A stretch of 64,000 nucleotides of DNA from Paludibacter sp. (GTDB lineage Bacteria > Bacteroidota > Bacteroidia > Bacteroidales > Paludibacteraceae), in the NCBI GenBank assembly GCA_028692715.1, contig JAQUWU010000004.1, positions 62,001 through 126,000 of the forward strand. Direction: 5' to 3'. The position numbers were made by a program, and so were the translations under genes. Positions 7,936-17,690 of the stretch are shown in pieces (position 1 is the stretch's first letter; each line of letters starts with the position of its first letter). The notes beneath the pieces are model-generated. The model did no database searches. It was not told the origin of the DNA and was given only the letters and a program-made list of their open reading frames with translations.

Positions 7936-10900
7936 ATGAATGAATCAAAAAAACTAAAACAACGACTTTTTAGGCGGATGTTGATGAGCTTGCTTACTGT
8001 ACTTTTCACTTTTAATGCGCTGAATGCACAAGTGAAATCAGTTACAGGAATTGTAAAAGATGCCAATGGCGAAGCTATTATTGGTGCAACTGTAAGGGTA
8101 AATGGTACAACAATTGGTGCAGTAACGAATTTAGATGGACAATTTATTTTAAGTGTCCCGGCAAATGCTAAAACCTTAGATATTTCATATGTAGGTATGA
8201 AAAATCAGGAAGTTTCCATTAAATCCGGAAAAATAATTGTTACACTTATTGAAGATACGCAAATATTAAATGAAGTGGTGGCAATTGGATATGGAACTGC
8301 TAGACGTAAAGATATAACTGGTTCTGTTTCTTCAATTAATGCCGAAGCAATTTCTTCTGTTCCGGTTTCTTCTGCTATCGAAGCTATGTCAGGAAAGCTG
8401 GCTGGTGTACAAATTACAACTACTGAAGGTTCGCCCGATGCTGAAATGAAAATCCGTGTTCGTGGTGGAGGTTCTATCACGGGTGATAATACTCCATTAT
8501 TTATTGTTGATGGATTTCCTGTAAATTCAATTAATGATATTGCTCCTAATGATATCGAATCTATTGATGTATTAAAGGATGCATCTTCAACAGCTATTTA
8601 TGGATCCCGTGGTGCAAATGGGGTTGTAATAGTAACAACAAAAAGTGGAAAAGTAGGGAAAATCAATGTTAACTATAACGCCTATGTTAGTTGGAAGAAA
8701 ATTGCAAAAACTTTGGATGTTTTAACAGCACAAGATTATGCTAAATGGCAATACGAATTAGCATTGTTAGATAATGATAATGATCCTTCCAGTTACGAAA
8801 AATTCTTTGGTAATTATCAGGATATTGATTTGTACGATAACGTAGCAACAAATAATTGGCAACAACAGGTTTTTGGTCAAACAGGGTTTACTTTCAATCA
8901 TAATTTAAGCATTGATGGTGGAACTGATAAAAGTAAATTTGCATTCAATTATAGTCGCATAGATGATAAAGCTATTATGCAACTATCTAATTTCAAACGC
9001 GATAATCTTAGCTTGAAATTGTCAAATAAACCAACAAAAAATATTAGTATCGATTTTTCTACCCGTTATTCAGGAACAGAAATTAATGGTGGGGGAGCAA
9101 ATGAGCAAAACGAGAAATCAAGTGCTGATTCCCGGTTGAAATATGCCATGTTATATACACCATTCCCAATTAAAAACTTTACATCCGACAGTGGCGCAGC
9201 TGATGATACTGAAGACAGTAACTTATATAACCCATTAGTTGCCATTCCCGATAATAACCAAAAACGCGAACGTATTACATTTAATATGGCGGGTAGTGTT
9301 ACTTGGGAAGTTATTGATAATTTAAAATTGAAAACAGATTTTGGCTATGATGATTACAGAAATAATGATAGTCGCTTTTATGGTACGACTACTTATTATG
9401 TAAAAAACCTAAGTAATACAGCCCTTAATACAGTAGCCGGATTTCCTGCTGTAATTCTTACAAATACAGCTCAAAGCACATTTCGAAACACGAATACTTT
9501 AAATTATGATTTTAAAAAGCTATTGACTAATAAAAATCACCATTTAAATATATTGTTGGGACAGGAATATATACTTGAACAATCTCAAGTATTAACTAAT
9601 AATATACAAGGATTCCCTTCAAATTTCACTTCAGACAATGCATTTAAATTGACAACTCAGGGAGTGCCTCTTGAAACAAACAATTTTTATAGTCCTAATG
9701 ACGTACTCTTATCTTTCTTTGGACGTGCAAATTATGATTATATGAGTCGTTATCTGTTAAGTGCAACATTCCGTGCCGATGGCTCAAGTAAATTTTCGCC
9801 AGGAAATCAATGGGGTTATTTCCCTTCAGCTGCTTTTGCCTGGAGAGTTTCGTCAGAACCTTTTATGGAATCAACAAAAAGTTGGCTCGACGATATGAAA
9901 CTTCGCGTAAGTTTAGGCTCAGCAGGAAATAATAATATTCCTTCAGGACAAATTGCTCAATCTTATGAATCGAAAACAACATCGTGGATAGATGGAATAA
10001 GTTCTTATTGGGCTCCATCAAAAACAATGTCGAATCCTGATTTGAAATGGGAAACTACTGTTACAAGAAATATCGGATTGGACTTTACTCTTTTGAAAAG
10101 TTCATTAAGTGGATCATTGGAAGTGTATCTGAATACAACATCCGATTTGTTAATCCAATTTCCAGTCGCAGGTACCGGATACGATTACCAATATAGAAAT
10201 ATGGGCGAAACCGAAAACCGTGGACTTGAGGCTACTTTGAATTGGTTTGCAATCGATAAGAAAAATTACGGCTTGAGTTTTAGTGGAAATATCGGATTCA
10301 ATAAGAACAAAATAAATTCTTTGGGAATAATGAGTGATTTTGGATCTGCATCAGGTTGGGCATCAACTGAAGTAAATAATGATTATTGGATTGCAAAAGG
10401 CGGCTCTGTAGGTGAAATGTTTGGTTATATATCTGATGGTAGATACGAAGTTTCAGATTTTTCAGGTTACGACGAAGCTACCGGTAAATGGATATTGAAT
10501 AGTGATGTAACTGACTGTACGGCAGTAATTGGAACATTAAGACCAGGTTCGATGAAGTTAAAAGATTTAAATGATGATGGTAAAGTTACCGAAGATGATA
10601 ATGACCGTACAATTATTGGTAATACAAATCCTGTTCACACAGGAGGTATGAGTTTAAATGGCCGTTTGTATGGATTTGATTTATCTGCAAATTTCAATTG
10701 GAGCGTTGGTAACGATATATACAATGCCAATAAAATTGAATATACTTCAACCAGTAAATATCAATATAGAAATATGATTTCGATAATGTCGGATGGTTCT
10801 CGTTGGACGAATTTGAATGCTGATGGTACAATTAATAATAATCCGGATGAATTGGCTGCAATGAATGCAAACACAACAATGTGGTCGCCTTATATGAAGA

Positions 10901-11178
10901 AATTTGTTTTCTCCGACTGGGCTGTTGAGGATGGATCATTCCTTCGTTTAAATACATTAACTTTGGGATATACATTACCAACAACTGTTGTAGGCAAACT
11001 GAAAATTCAGAAACTCAGATTGTATGTAACCGGATATAATGTGTTTACTTTAACAAATTATACAGGTTTCGATCCTGAAGTGTCAACTCGTCGTAAAACG
11101 GCTTTAACCCCAGGAGTTGATTATTCGGCATATCCCAAAAGTCGTCAGATATTAGTAGGTTTGAATTTGAATTTTTAA
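7936..11178 (+). CDS. SusC/RagA-family TonB-dependent outer membrane transporter
   Basis: The 1,080-residue protein has a signal peptide ending at about residue 31 (FNALNAQ) and a carboxypeptidase-regulatory-like domain (about 35-115, VTGIVKDANGEAIIGATV). A TonB-dependent plug follows (about 125-235), with the SusC signature GYGTARRKDITGSVSSI and KDASSTAIYGSRGANGVV, and then a large beta-barrel ending in Phe (GLNLNF), as outer membrane barrels do. It would import pectic oligosaccharides with energy from TonB, capped by the SusD lipoprotein encoded 21 bp downstream. The promoter carries two copies of the locus motif. Substrate is inferred from neighbours only. Confidence 0.95.
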   Translation: MNESKKLKQRLFRRMLMSLLTVLFTFNALNAQVKSVTGIVKDANGEAIIGATVRVNGTTIGAVTNLDGQFILSVPANAKTLDISYVGMKNQEVSIKSGKIIVTLIEDTQILNEVVAIGYGTARRKDITGSVSSINAEAISSVPVSSAIEAMSGKLAGVQITTTEGSPDAEMKIRVRGGGSITGDNTPLFIVDGFPVNSINDIAPNDIESIDVLKDASSTAIYGSRGANGVVIVTTKSGKVGKINVNYNAYVSWKKIAKTLDVLTAQDYAKWQYELALLDNDNDPSSYEKFFGNYQDIDLYDNVATNNWQQQVFGQTGFTFNHNLSIDGGTDKSKFAFNYSRIDDKAIMQLSNFKRDNLSLKLSNKPTKNISIDFSTRYSGTEINGGGANEQNEKSSADSRLKYAMLYTPFPIKNFTSDSGAADDTEDSNLYNPLVAIPDNNQKRERITFNMAGSVTWEVIDNLKLKTDFGYDDYRNNDSRFYGTTTYYVKNLSNTALNTVAGFPAVILTNTAQSTFRNTNTLNYDFKKLLTNKNHHLNILLGQEYILEQSQVLTNNIQGFPSNFTSDNAFKLTTQGVPLETNNFYSPNDVLLSFFGRANYDYMSRYLLSATFRADGSSKFSPGNQWGYFPSAAFAWRVSSEPFMESTKSWLDDMKLRVSLGSAGNNNIPSGQIAQSYESKTTSWIDGISSYWAPSKTMSNPDLKWETTVTRNIGLDFTLLKSSLSGSLEVYLNTTSDLLIQFPVAGTGYDYQYRNMGETENRGLEATLNWFAIDKKNYGLSFSGNIGFNKNKINSLGIMSDFGSASGWASTEVNNDYWIAKGGSVGEMFGYISDGRYEVSDFSGYDEATGKWILNSDVTDCTAVIGTLRPGSMKLKDLNDDGKVTEDDNDRTIIGNTNPVHTGGMSLNGRLYGFDLSANFNWSVGNDIYNANKIEYTSTSKYQYRNMISIMSDGSRWTNLNADGTINNNPDELAAMNANTTMWSPYMKKFVFSDWAVEDGSFLRLNTLTLGYTLPTTVVGKLKIQKLRLYVTGYNVFTLTNYTGFDPEVSTRRKTALTPGVDYSAYPKSRQILVGLNLNF

Positions 11179-11199
11179 ATTGTAAAAATTAAGAAAAAA

Positions 11200-12984
11200 A
11201 TGAAAAATATAATATTAAAAACATTTTTAGGCATATTGATAGCTGGAACAGTGAGTTCTTGTTCCGATGTGTTAGATGCGCCAGCTCAATCATCGTTGGA
11301 TGAAGGTATAATTTTTTCAACTCCGGTTTTGGCGGAAGGTGCTGTAATGGGAATACATCAATCCTTTTTAGAAACAAATTCATATAGAGGTCGTTTCATT
11401 CCGTTTTATGGTATGAATACAGATGTTGAATGGTACAACTCTTCTGAAAACGTAACGGACGACCGTGCATTATTAACCGGTTATAATCCAAGTGTTAGTA
11501 GTATTCAGATGAATTCGGACAATAATGCTTGGGCAAAAATGTATGAAGCTATAGAACGTGCAAATTTGTGTATCAGAGGTTTAAGAACCTACGGTAATAT
11601 CGAATCAAACAGTGAATTAGCCCACTTATTAGGCGAATCGCTTACTTTAAGAGCATTTATTTATAATGATTTGGTTAAAGCATGGGGCGATGTTCCTGCA
11701 CGTTTTGAGCCAATTACAGGAATTACAATTTATATTCCAAAATCTGATAGAGATGTTATTTACAAACAGATTCTGTCCGATTTACTCGAAGCAGAAGATC
11801 TTGTTGCATGGCCAAATGCCTCAACTATAACAAGTTCAACGGAGAGAGTGAACAAAGCATTTGTTAAAGGTTTACGTGCTAGAATTGCATTAGCAGCTGC
11901 AGGATATGGACAACGTCCGGATGGAACTATTCGCAGAAGTACTGATCCTGAACTAACCGTTGAAAAAATGTACACGATTGCAAAAAATGAATGTTTGGAT
12001 GTTATTGCAAGTGAAACATGTACACTTGGTAGCTTTGAAAAAAACTTTCGCAATTTATGTCAGGATGATGTGACTGCCGGTTTGGAATCACTTTATGAAT
12101 TACCTTTTTCTGAAGGTCGTGGTCGTGTATTGTACACTTTTGGTGTAAAACATACAACTATCGATAAATATACAAGTCAGACTCAGGGAGGGGCAAATGG
12201 ACCTCTTCCATATCTTTACTATGATTATGACAAAGATGATATTCGTCGTGATATTACTTGTGTACCTTACGAATGGACTGATGGAAAACAGGTTCCCAGA
12301 AAGTTAAGTTCATGGTGTTTTGGTAAACTTCGTTATGAATGGATGAATCGTGTGGTTTCTTCTACAAATGATGATGGAGTGAATTGGCAGGTAATGCGTT
12401 ATGCAGATATTTATTTAATGGCTGCTGAAGCTATTAATGAACTGGAAGGGCCCACAAATGCAGAACCATATCTTAAAAAGATACACGAACGTGCTTTCCC
12501 AAATAATCCGGATAAAGTAACAACATTTATGAATGCAGCAGATGTTAGTAAAGAATCGTTTTTCAATGCAATTGTTGAAGAAAGAGGATTTGAATTTGCC
12601 GGAGAAATGCTTAGAAAATCAGACTTAATTCGTTGGAATTTACTTTCAACAAAATTAATCGAAGCAAGAGACAAATTGGAAGCACTTGCTAACCGTACTG
12701 GGAAATATGCTGATTTACCTATATCTATTTATTACAAAACTGCCGATGATGGCGAAACAGTGCAAATTTATGGTTTGGAACATGGCGATACCGACGAAGC
12801 AGGAGTGGCGCTTGGTTATGAATCTACAAAAGGATGGTTTGTAAGTAATGGATTAAATAATCTTACTGATGTTAAAATTAACTCAATTTATCAAAAAGAT
12901 CCCGATACTCGACAGTTTTGGCCTATTTGGAAAACATTTATTGACTCTAGCAACGGTTTGCTTACGAATGATTACGGTTATTAA
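11200..12984 (+). CDS. SusD/RagB-family nutrient-binding lipoprotein
   Basis: The 594-residue protein begins with a lipoprotein signal peptide (LIAGTVSSC, lipid-attached Cys about residue 21). It contains the SusD TPR-like helices, seen in LRAFIYNDLVKAWGDVP (about 150-166), and the C-terminal SusD region with RYADIYLMAAEAINE and EERGFEFAGE. It would sit on the cell surface as the lid of the SusC transporter and bind pectic oligosaccharides. The gene follows susC by 21 bp and precedes a third lipoprotein gene by 27 bp, so the three form one transcript that ends at a terminator near 14,615-14,656. Specificity cannot be read directly. Confidence 0.95.
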   Translation: MKNIILKTFLGILIAGTVSSCSDVLDAPAQSSLDEGIIFSTPVLAEGAVMGIHQSFLETNSYRGRFIPFYGMNTDVEWYNSSENVTDDRALLTGYNPSVSSIQMNSDNNAWAKMYEAIERANLCIRGLRTYGNIESNSELAHLLGESLTLRAFIYNDLVKAWGDVPARFEPITGITIYIPKSDRDVIYKQILSDLLEAEDLVAWPNASTITSSTERVNKAFVKGLRARIALAAAGYGQRPDGTIRRSTDPELTVEKMYTIAKNECLDVIASETCTLGSFEKNFRNLCQDDVTAGLESLYELPFSEGRGRVLYTFGVKHTTIDKYTSQTQGGANGPLPYLYYDYDKDDIRRDITCVPYEWTDGKQVPRKLSSWCFGKLRYEWMNRVVSSTNDDGVNWQVMRYADIYLMAAEAINELEGPTNAEPYLKKIHERAFPNNPDKVTTFMNAADVSKESFFNAIVEERGFEFAGEMLRKSDLIRWNLLSTKLIEARDKLEALANRTGKYADLPISIYYKTADDGETVQIYGLEHGDTDEAGVALGYESTKGWFVSNGLNNLTDVKINSIYQKDPDTRQFWPIWKTFIDSSNGLLTNDYGY

Positions 12985-13011
12985 TTATGATCCTTTAAAT
13001 TATAAATTGTT

Positions 13012-14607
13012 ATGAATAAAATAATAAATAAATTAACTTATATATTAGGTTTAACCGCCGTTATTTTTACTGCGGGATGTGAAGATATTCCATTGGAGGT
13101 GACAAGTTTAAATACTGATAGATTATTTTCTCCTATCGGAATTGAAGCGAAAGTGACAAATAAAACTCAGGTAACATTGGATTGGGTTTTAAATGCTAAT
13201 GCTGAAAGCTATACAATTGAAGTATTTGCCGACGATAGTTTGACCTTTTCGGGTTCCCCTGTAATGACTATTGAAGGAATAGAGAATTCTCAGTTACCTT
13301 ATACTATATTAACCGGATTAATTGGGCAAACTAATTATTCTGTACGTGTAAAAGCTGTTGGTGCGAATATAACAGAATCGAAATGGATGGGAATTTTCTT
13401 TAAAACTGATGCGGAACAAATAATGACAGCAGTTGTAGATAGTGAAATACAAGCACATCAGGTTATTCTAAATTGGACACCAGGAGAAACAGCAACAAAC
13501 ATAGTGTTAACTGCCGGTGAGAATGTGGTTTCACATGAAGTTACTGAGGACGAAATTACAGCCGGTAAAGCAATTGTTACAGGATTATTGGAAGATGCCA
13601 GTTATACCGCTAAGCTTATGAAAGATAGTAAAATACGTGGTAGCGCAAATTTCGTTACGTTGATTGACTTAACTGCTGCAGGAACTATTGTCGTGAATCC
13701 GGGAGATGATTTAGGAAGCATTATTTTAGGAGCTGCTGCCGATTCAAGAATTGTAATTGTAACTACAAGCGATAATGATGAATATTTTGTGGGTGGAGCA
13801 ACTTTAGAATTGGATAAAAATATTTCTATTCGTGGTTATTCCAAGATAAACAAACCTATTTTACATGTCCATTTTAGACCAATGGTATCAAATACATCGT
13901 TAACGGTCAGAGATGTAATTTTAAATGGTAGTAGTAATGGTACTCTCAGAGATCATTTATTACAATTTACAGTTACCGATACCCAAAGTGGAGATTATTA
14001 TTTTAAAGATTGTGTTATTACTAATTATAATAAATCTTTGGTTGCAGGTGCAAGTGGGATTGTGGTATCAATAAACTCGTTCTCACTTATTAATTGTAAA
14101 GTATCAAACATACTTACAAACAGTGCTGATTGTATTGATGTTCGTTCTGGATGTATAGTGAATGCAACATTGGAAAATTCTACATTTACCAATTGTGCTC
14201 CAGCTCGTGACTTCTTCCGTTTGGATGATTCATCTGCAGCATTCCCGGATAAAACGTCGACAATTACTGTAAATAAATGCTCTTTCAGTGGAGTTAGTAA
14301 TGATGCATCCCGCAGATTATTATATGTGCGTTTTGTTAATAACAATATTTCATTTAACAATAATGTAGTTGCAAATTCATTAGGTTGTTACACAAATAAT
14401 GCTGCAACAATTGCAACATTTAGTGGAAATAATTATTTTAACGCTGATAATTTTATTACTTACACCGGAACTCTTATTGGGGTTGTAACTGATTTAGGAA
14501 TATATACTAAACTTGATCCGGGATTTGCAGATGTTGCGAATGCAAATCTGACTATTTCAAATACAACTTTATTGGAAAAGGCTGTAGGTGCAAATATCAG
14601 TTGGTAG
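13012..14607 (+). CDS. Surface lipoprotein, DUF4957/DUF5123-like, with fibronectin III repeats
   Basis: The 531-residue protein has a lipoprotein signal (LTAVIFTAGC, Cys about residue 23). Two fibronectin-III-like domains follow (about 40-215: TQVTLDWVLNANAESYTIEV and HQVILNWTPGETATNIVLT), then a right-handed beta-helix (about 230-520) rich in Asn ladders such as YYFKDCVITNYNKS. This layout matches DUF4957/DUF5123 proteins that commonly stand third after SusCD in pectin loci, where they act as surface glycan-binding proteins. No lyase active-site residues are evident, so binding rather than cleavage is inferred. It closes the susCD transcript. Confidence 0.82.
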   Translation: MNKIINKLTYILGLTAVIFTAGCEDIPLEVTSLNTDRLFSPIGIEAKVTNKTQVTLDWVLNANAESYTIEVFADDSLTFSGSPVMTIEGIENSQLPYTILTGLIGQTNYSVRVKAVGANITESKWMGIFFKTDAEQIMTAVVDSEIQAHQVILNWTPGETATNIVLTAGENVVSHEVTEDEITAGKAIVTGLLEDASYTAKLMKDSKIRGSANFVTLIDLTAAGTIVVNPGDDLGSIILGAAADSRIVIVTTSDNDEYFVGGATLELDKNISIRGYSKINKPILHVHFRPMVSNTSLTVRDVILNGSSNGTLRDHLLQFTVTDTQSGDYYFKDCVITNYNKSLVAGASGIVVSINSFSLINCKVSNILTNSADCIDVRSGCIVNATLENSTFTNCAPARDFFRLDDSSAAFPDKTSTITVNKCSFSGVSNDASRRLLYVRFVNNNISFNNNVVANSLGCYTNNAATIATFSGNNYFNADNFITYTGTLIGVVTDLGIYTKLDPGFADVANANLTISNTTLLEKAVGANISW

Positions 14608-14614
14608 AAATAGT

Positions 14615-14660
14615 ATTACAATCCATATAAAATCATGGTTTTATGTGGATTGTAATTTTA
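14615..14660 (+). terminator. Terminator after the susCD operon
   Basis: An 18-bp stem with one wobble pair (14615-14632 with 14639-14656) and a 6-nt loop, followed by TTTTAAAA. Confidence 0.85.
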
Positions 14661-14730
14661 AAAATTTGAAAATACTTAACAATAACTTCGTTTATCTGTA
14701 AAAAAACAATACATCAAAATTTACATCATA

Positions 14731-16374
14731 ATGGATTTCATAAAGCAAATAGTAAAACCAATATTGTTATCAGGTTTAATAATGGTTTCGACTTTTATCG
14801 AAGCAAAGAATCCTTATAACCAATACTTCAAGGATATTTCATTTTCAATGGAAAAGATAAAAGCTCCGGTTTTTAAGAAAAATAAAGTGCTTATTAGCGA
14901 TTTCGGCGGAATTGGTGATGGCTATACACTTAACACAAAGGCTTTTGAAAGTGCTGTTAATGCTCTTTCGAATAAAGGTGGGGGTCAACTTATTGTTCCT
15001 GCAGGAGTATGGTTTACAGGTCCTATCATTCTTAAATCAAACATAAATCTTCATCTTGAAAAGGGAGCATTAATATTATTTTCGCCCGATTTTGATTTGT
15101 ATCCTTTGGTCAATACAAATTTTGAAGGTTTGGATACAAGGCGTTGTCAATCTCCTGTTTCAGCTCGTAATGCCGAAAATATTGCAATAACCGGTGAAGG
15201 AACGATTGATGGTTCGGGTGAAGCATGGCGTCCATTGAAAAAGTCAAAAGTAACTGAGGCATACTGGAAAAAAGTTGTGAAATCGGGTGGTGTGTTGAGA
15301 GATGATTCTTACTGGGTTCCTTCCGAAAGTTCCTTGAAAGGAATTGACGTTAGTGATATGAATGTACCCCGTGGTAATCCAACAGAAGCGGAATGGTTAG
15401 AAATAAAGGATTTTTTACGACCTGTAATGATCAGTTTTATCAATTGTAAAAATGTTTTATTAAAAGATATTTTGGTTCAGAATTCTCCTGCCTGGACTAT
15501 TCACCCATTCATGTGTACAAATGTAATTGTTGATAATATTACTGTAAAAAACCCATCTTTTGCTCAAAATGCAGATGGAATTGATGTGGAATCCTGTAAA
15601 AATGTGCTCATTGTGAATAGCACTTTTGATGTGGGCGACGATGCCATTTGCATTAAATCCGGTAAAGATGAACAGGGTAGAAAAAGAGCTACTCCAACAG
15701 AGAACGTTATTGTAGATAATTGTAAAGTTTTTCAGGGTCACGGTGGTTTTGTGGTAGGAAGTGAAATGTCGGGTGGTGCAAAAAACATCTCGGTTCGAAA
15801 TTGTCAGTTTCTTGGTACTGATGTAGGTTTACGTTTTAAAAGTAATCGAGGTAGAGGTGGAGTTGTCGAAAACATCTATATTAGTGATATTTATATGTTT
15901 AATATTGCTACTGATTCATTTTTGTTCGATCTTTTTTATGGTGGAAAATCAGCTTCTGAAGCATTGGAAGATGGTGATAAAACACCGGAAGATACACTGA
16001 TTCCAGCAGTAACTGAAAAAACTCCAGATTTTAAAAATATCTATGTGAAAAATATAGTTTCACGTAACGCTCGTAGAGCAATGTTTTTCAATGGCTTACC
16101 TGAAATGAATATTTCCAATATTAATGTCGAAAATGCATTTATTACTTCGGAATTTGGAGCTGAATTAAGTGAGTCGGATGGTATTAAATTTAAAAACATT
16201 CATATAATGCCCTCTTCAGGCCCGGCATTGATGCTAAAAAACGTAAAGAATTTTGATTTAAGTGATTTTTATTTTCCTGAAACTTTAATGCAGGTAGTGA
16301 AAATTGAAGGGAAATCTGAAAATATTAAGCTACCTTTGAATATTGATAAAAATAAGATTGTAGGATTAAAATAA
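14731..16374 (+). CDS. GH28 polygalacturonase
   Basis: The 547-residue protein has an N-terminal signal sequence (about 1-24, LIMVSTFIEA) and a parallel beta-helix. GH28 active-site segments are in order: QNADGIDVESCKN (about 279-291), GDDAICIKSGKD (about 302-313), GHGGFVVGSEMSGG (about 335-348) and RFKSNRGRGG (about 370-379). These supply the three Asp and the His, Arg and Lys of the family. It hydrolyses galacturonan, most likely as an exo-acting periplasmic enzyme because it has neither a T9SS tail nor a lipobox. A GH105 gene follows by 23 bp, and a terminator closes the pair. It could act on unsaturated or rhamnogalacturonan-derived ends; the sequence alone does not decide. Confidence 0.92.
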   Translation: MDFIKQIVKPILLSGLIMVSTFIEAKNPYNQYFKDISFSMEKIKAPVFKKNKVLISDFGGIGDGYTLNTKAFESAVNALSNKGGGQLIVPAGVWFTGPIILKSNINLHLEKGALILFSPDFDLYPLVNTNFEGLDTRRCQSPVSARNAENIAITGEGTIDGSGEAWRPLKKSKVTEAYWKKVVKSGGVLRDDSYWVPSESSLKGIDVSDMNVPRGNPTEAEWLEIKDFLRPVMISFINCKNVLLKDILVQNSPAWTIHPFMCTNVIVDNITVKNPSFAQNADGIDVESCKNVLIVNSTFDVGDDAICIKSGKDEQGRKRATPTENVIVDNCKVFQGHGGFVVGSEMSGGAKNISVRNCQFLGTDVGLRFKSNRGRGGVVENIYISDIYMFNIATDSFLFDLFYGGKSASEALEDGDKTPEDTLIPAVTEKTPDFKNIYVKNIVSRNARRAMFFNGLPEMNISNINVENAFITSEFGAELSESDGIKFKNIHIMPSSGPALMLKNVKNFDLSDFYFPETLMQVVKIEGKSENIKLPLNIDKNKIVGLK

Positions 16375-16397
16375 TAAGGTTCATTGTAGAAATAATT

Positions 16398-17570
16398 ATG
16401 AGAAATTTTTTGAATTATTTTGTTGCAAGTATTTTACTCTTTTCTTTTGTTCAGGTTGAAGCTAAACAAAAGTATTATGTACGGATGGCCGATTCAGAAA
16501 TAAAACGCAATCCGGAAAGCTGGATGGTAGATTTTTCGCCCAAGTTAAAATGGGATTATTGTCATGGACTTGAATTGCAATCGATATTTGATGTATGGAA
16601 GAAAACTGGCAATAAAAAGTATTTCGAATATGTAAATAGTTATGCAGATACGATAATTGACAATAATGGTAAAATTTTTGGATACAAACAGCTTGATTAT
16701 AATATTGACCGTGTAAATCCGGGTAAAATGCTATTTCAGTTATACGGTGACACTAAAACTGAAAAGTACCTTCAGTCTATCGAAATTCTTCGTGATCAGA
16801 TGAAAACTCATCCACGTACCAGTGAAGGCGGTTTTTGGCATAAAAAGATTTACCCGAATCAAATGTGGTTGGATGGTTTATATATGGCTTCTCCTTTTTT
16901 GGCAGAATATGCCTATAAAATGAATGAACCAGCACTTTATGATGACGTTGCTAACCAGATTATATTAATGGCAAAGCATGGATCTGATGTTCGAACCGGA
17001 CTATATTATCATGCATGGGACGAAAGTAAAGAGCAACGTTGGGCGAATAAAGTAACAGGTCAATCGCCAAATTTTTGGTCGCGAAGTATGGGCTGGTACA
17101 TGATGGCCATAGTAGATGTGTTGGAGTTTTTGCCAGAAAATCATCCAAAAAGACCAGAAATAATTAGAATTCTAAAAGATTTTAGTGTAGCATTGGAAAA
17201 ATTTCAGGATAAAAAAAGCGGAATGTGGTATCAGGTAACTGATATGGGCGGAAAAGAAGGAAACTATCTTGAATCATCAGCTTCGGCCATGTTTATTTAC
17301 AGTTGGGTTAAAGCCGGACAAAATGGGTATTTGCCAAAAACCTTTTTGTGTAAGGGTAAAAAAGCATATTTAAATTACATAAAACAATTTGTGGTGGAGA
17401 ATTCCGATGGAACAATATCAATCACCAATGCATGTTCAGTGGCAGGTTTGGGTGGCAGTCCAAATTACAGAGATGGTAGTTATAACTATTATATTTCCGA
17501 ACCAAAACGAGATAATGATGCAAAAGCTGTAGGGCCGTTTATAATGGTTAGCGTATTATTAAATAAATAG
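16398..17570 (+). CDS. GH105 unsaturated rhamnogalacturonyl/galacturonyl hydrolase (periplasmic type)
   Basis: The 390-residue protein has a signal peptide (about 1-23) and the alpha/alpha-barrel of GH105. Family segments seen are KWDYCHGLELQSI, GGFWHKKIYPNQMWLDGLYMA with the likely catalytic Asp at about 159, and FWSRSMGWYMMAIVDVLE. It removes the 4,5-unsaturated uronic acid that pectin lyases leave at the non-reducing end. It has no T9SS tail, so the periplasm is likely, downstream of SusCD import. It pairs with the GH28 gene in front (23 bp). A second GH105 at 28,010 differs by carrying a T9SS tail. Confidence 0.92.
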   Translation: MRNFLNYFVASILLFSFVQVEAKQKYYVRMADSEIKRNPESWMVDFSPKLKWDYCHGLELQSIFDVWKKTGNKKYFEYVNSYADTIIDNNGKIFGYKQLDYNIDRVNPGKMLFQLYGDTKTEKYLQSIEILRDQMKTHPRTSEGGFWHKKIYPNQMWLDGLYMASPFLAEYAYKMNEPALYDDVANQIILMAKHGSDVRTGLYYHAWDESKEQRWANKVTGQSPNFWSRSMGWYMMAIVDVLEFLPENHPKRPEIIRILKDFSVALEKFQDKKSGMWYQVTDMGGKEGNYLESSASAMFIYSWVKAGQNGYLPKTFLCKGKKAYLNYIKQFVVENSDGTISITNACSVAGLGGSPNYRDGSYNYYISEPKRDNDAKAVGPFIMVSVLLNK

Positions 17571-17614
17571 ATTTCATCAACTTCAGGATTTCTGTTGTTG
17601 CAAAAAAATACACA

Positions 17615-17660
17615 TTCAACTACTGTCGGATTATTTACAACTGACAGCAGTTGAATTTTT
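17615..17660 (+). terminator. Terminator after the GH28-GH105 pair
   Basis: A 13-bp stem with one mismatch (17615-17627 with 17643-17655) followed by five T. Confidence 0.75.
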
Positions 17661-17690
17661 CTGATTAATATGAGTATTAATAAATAGAAT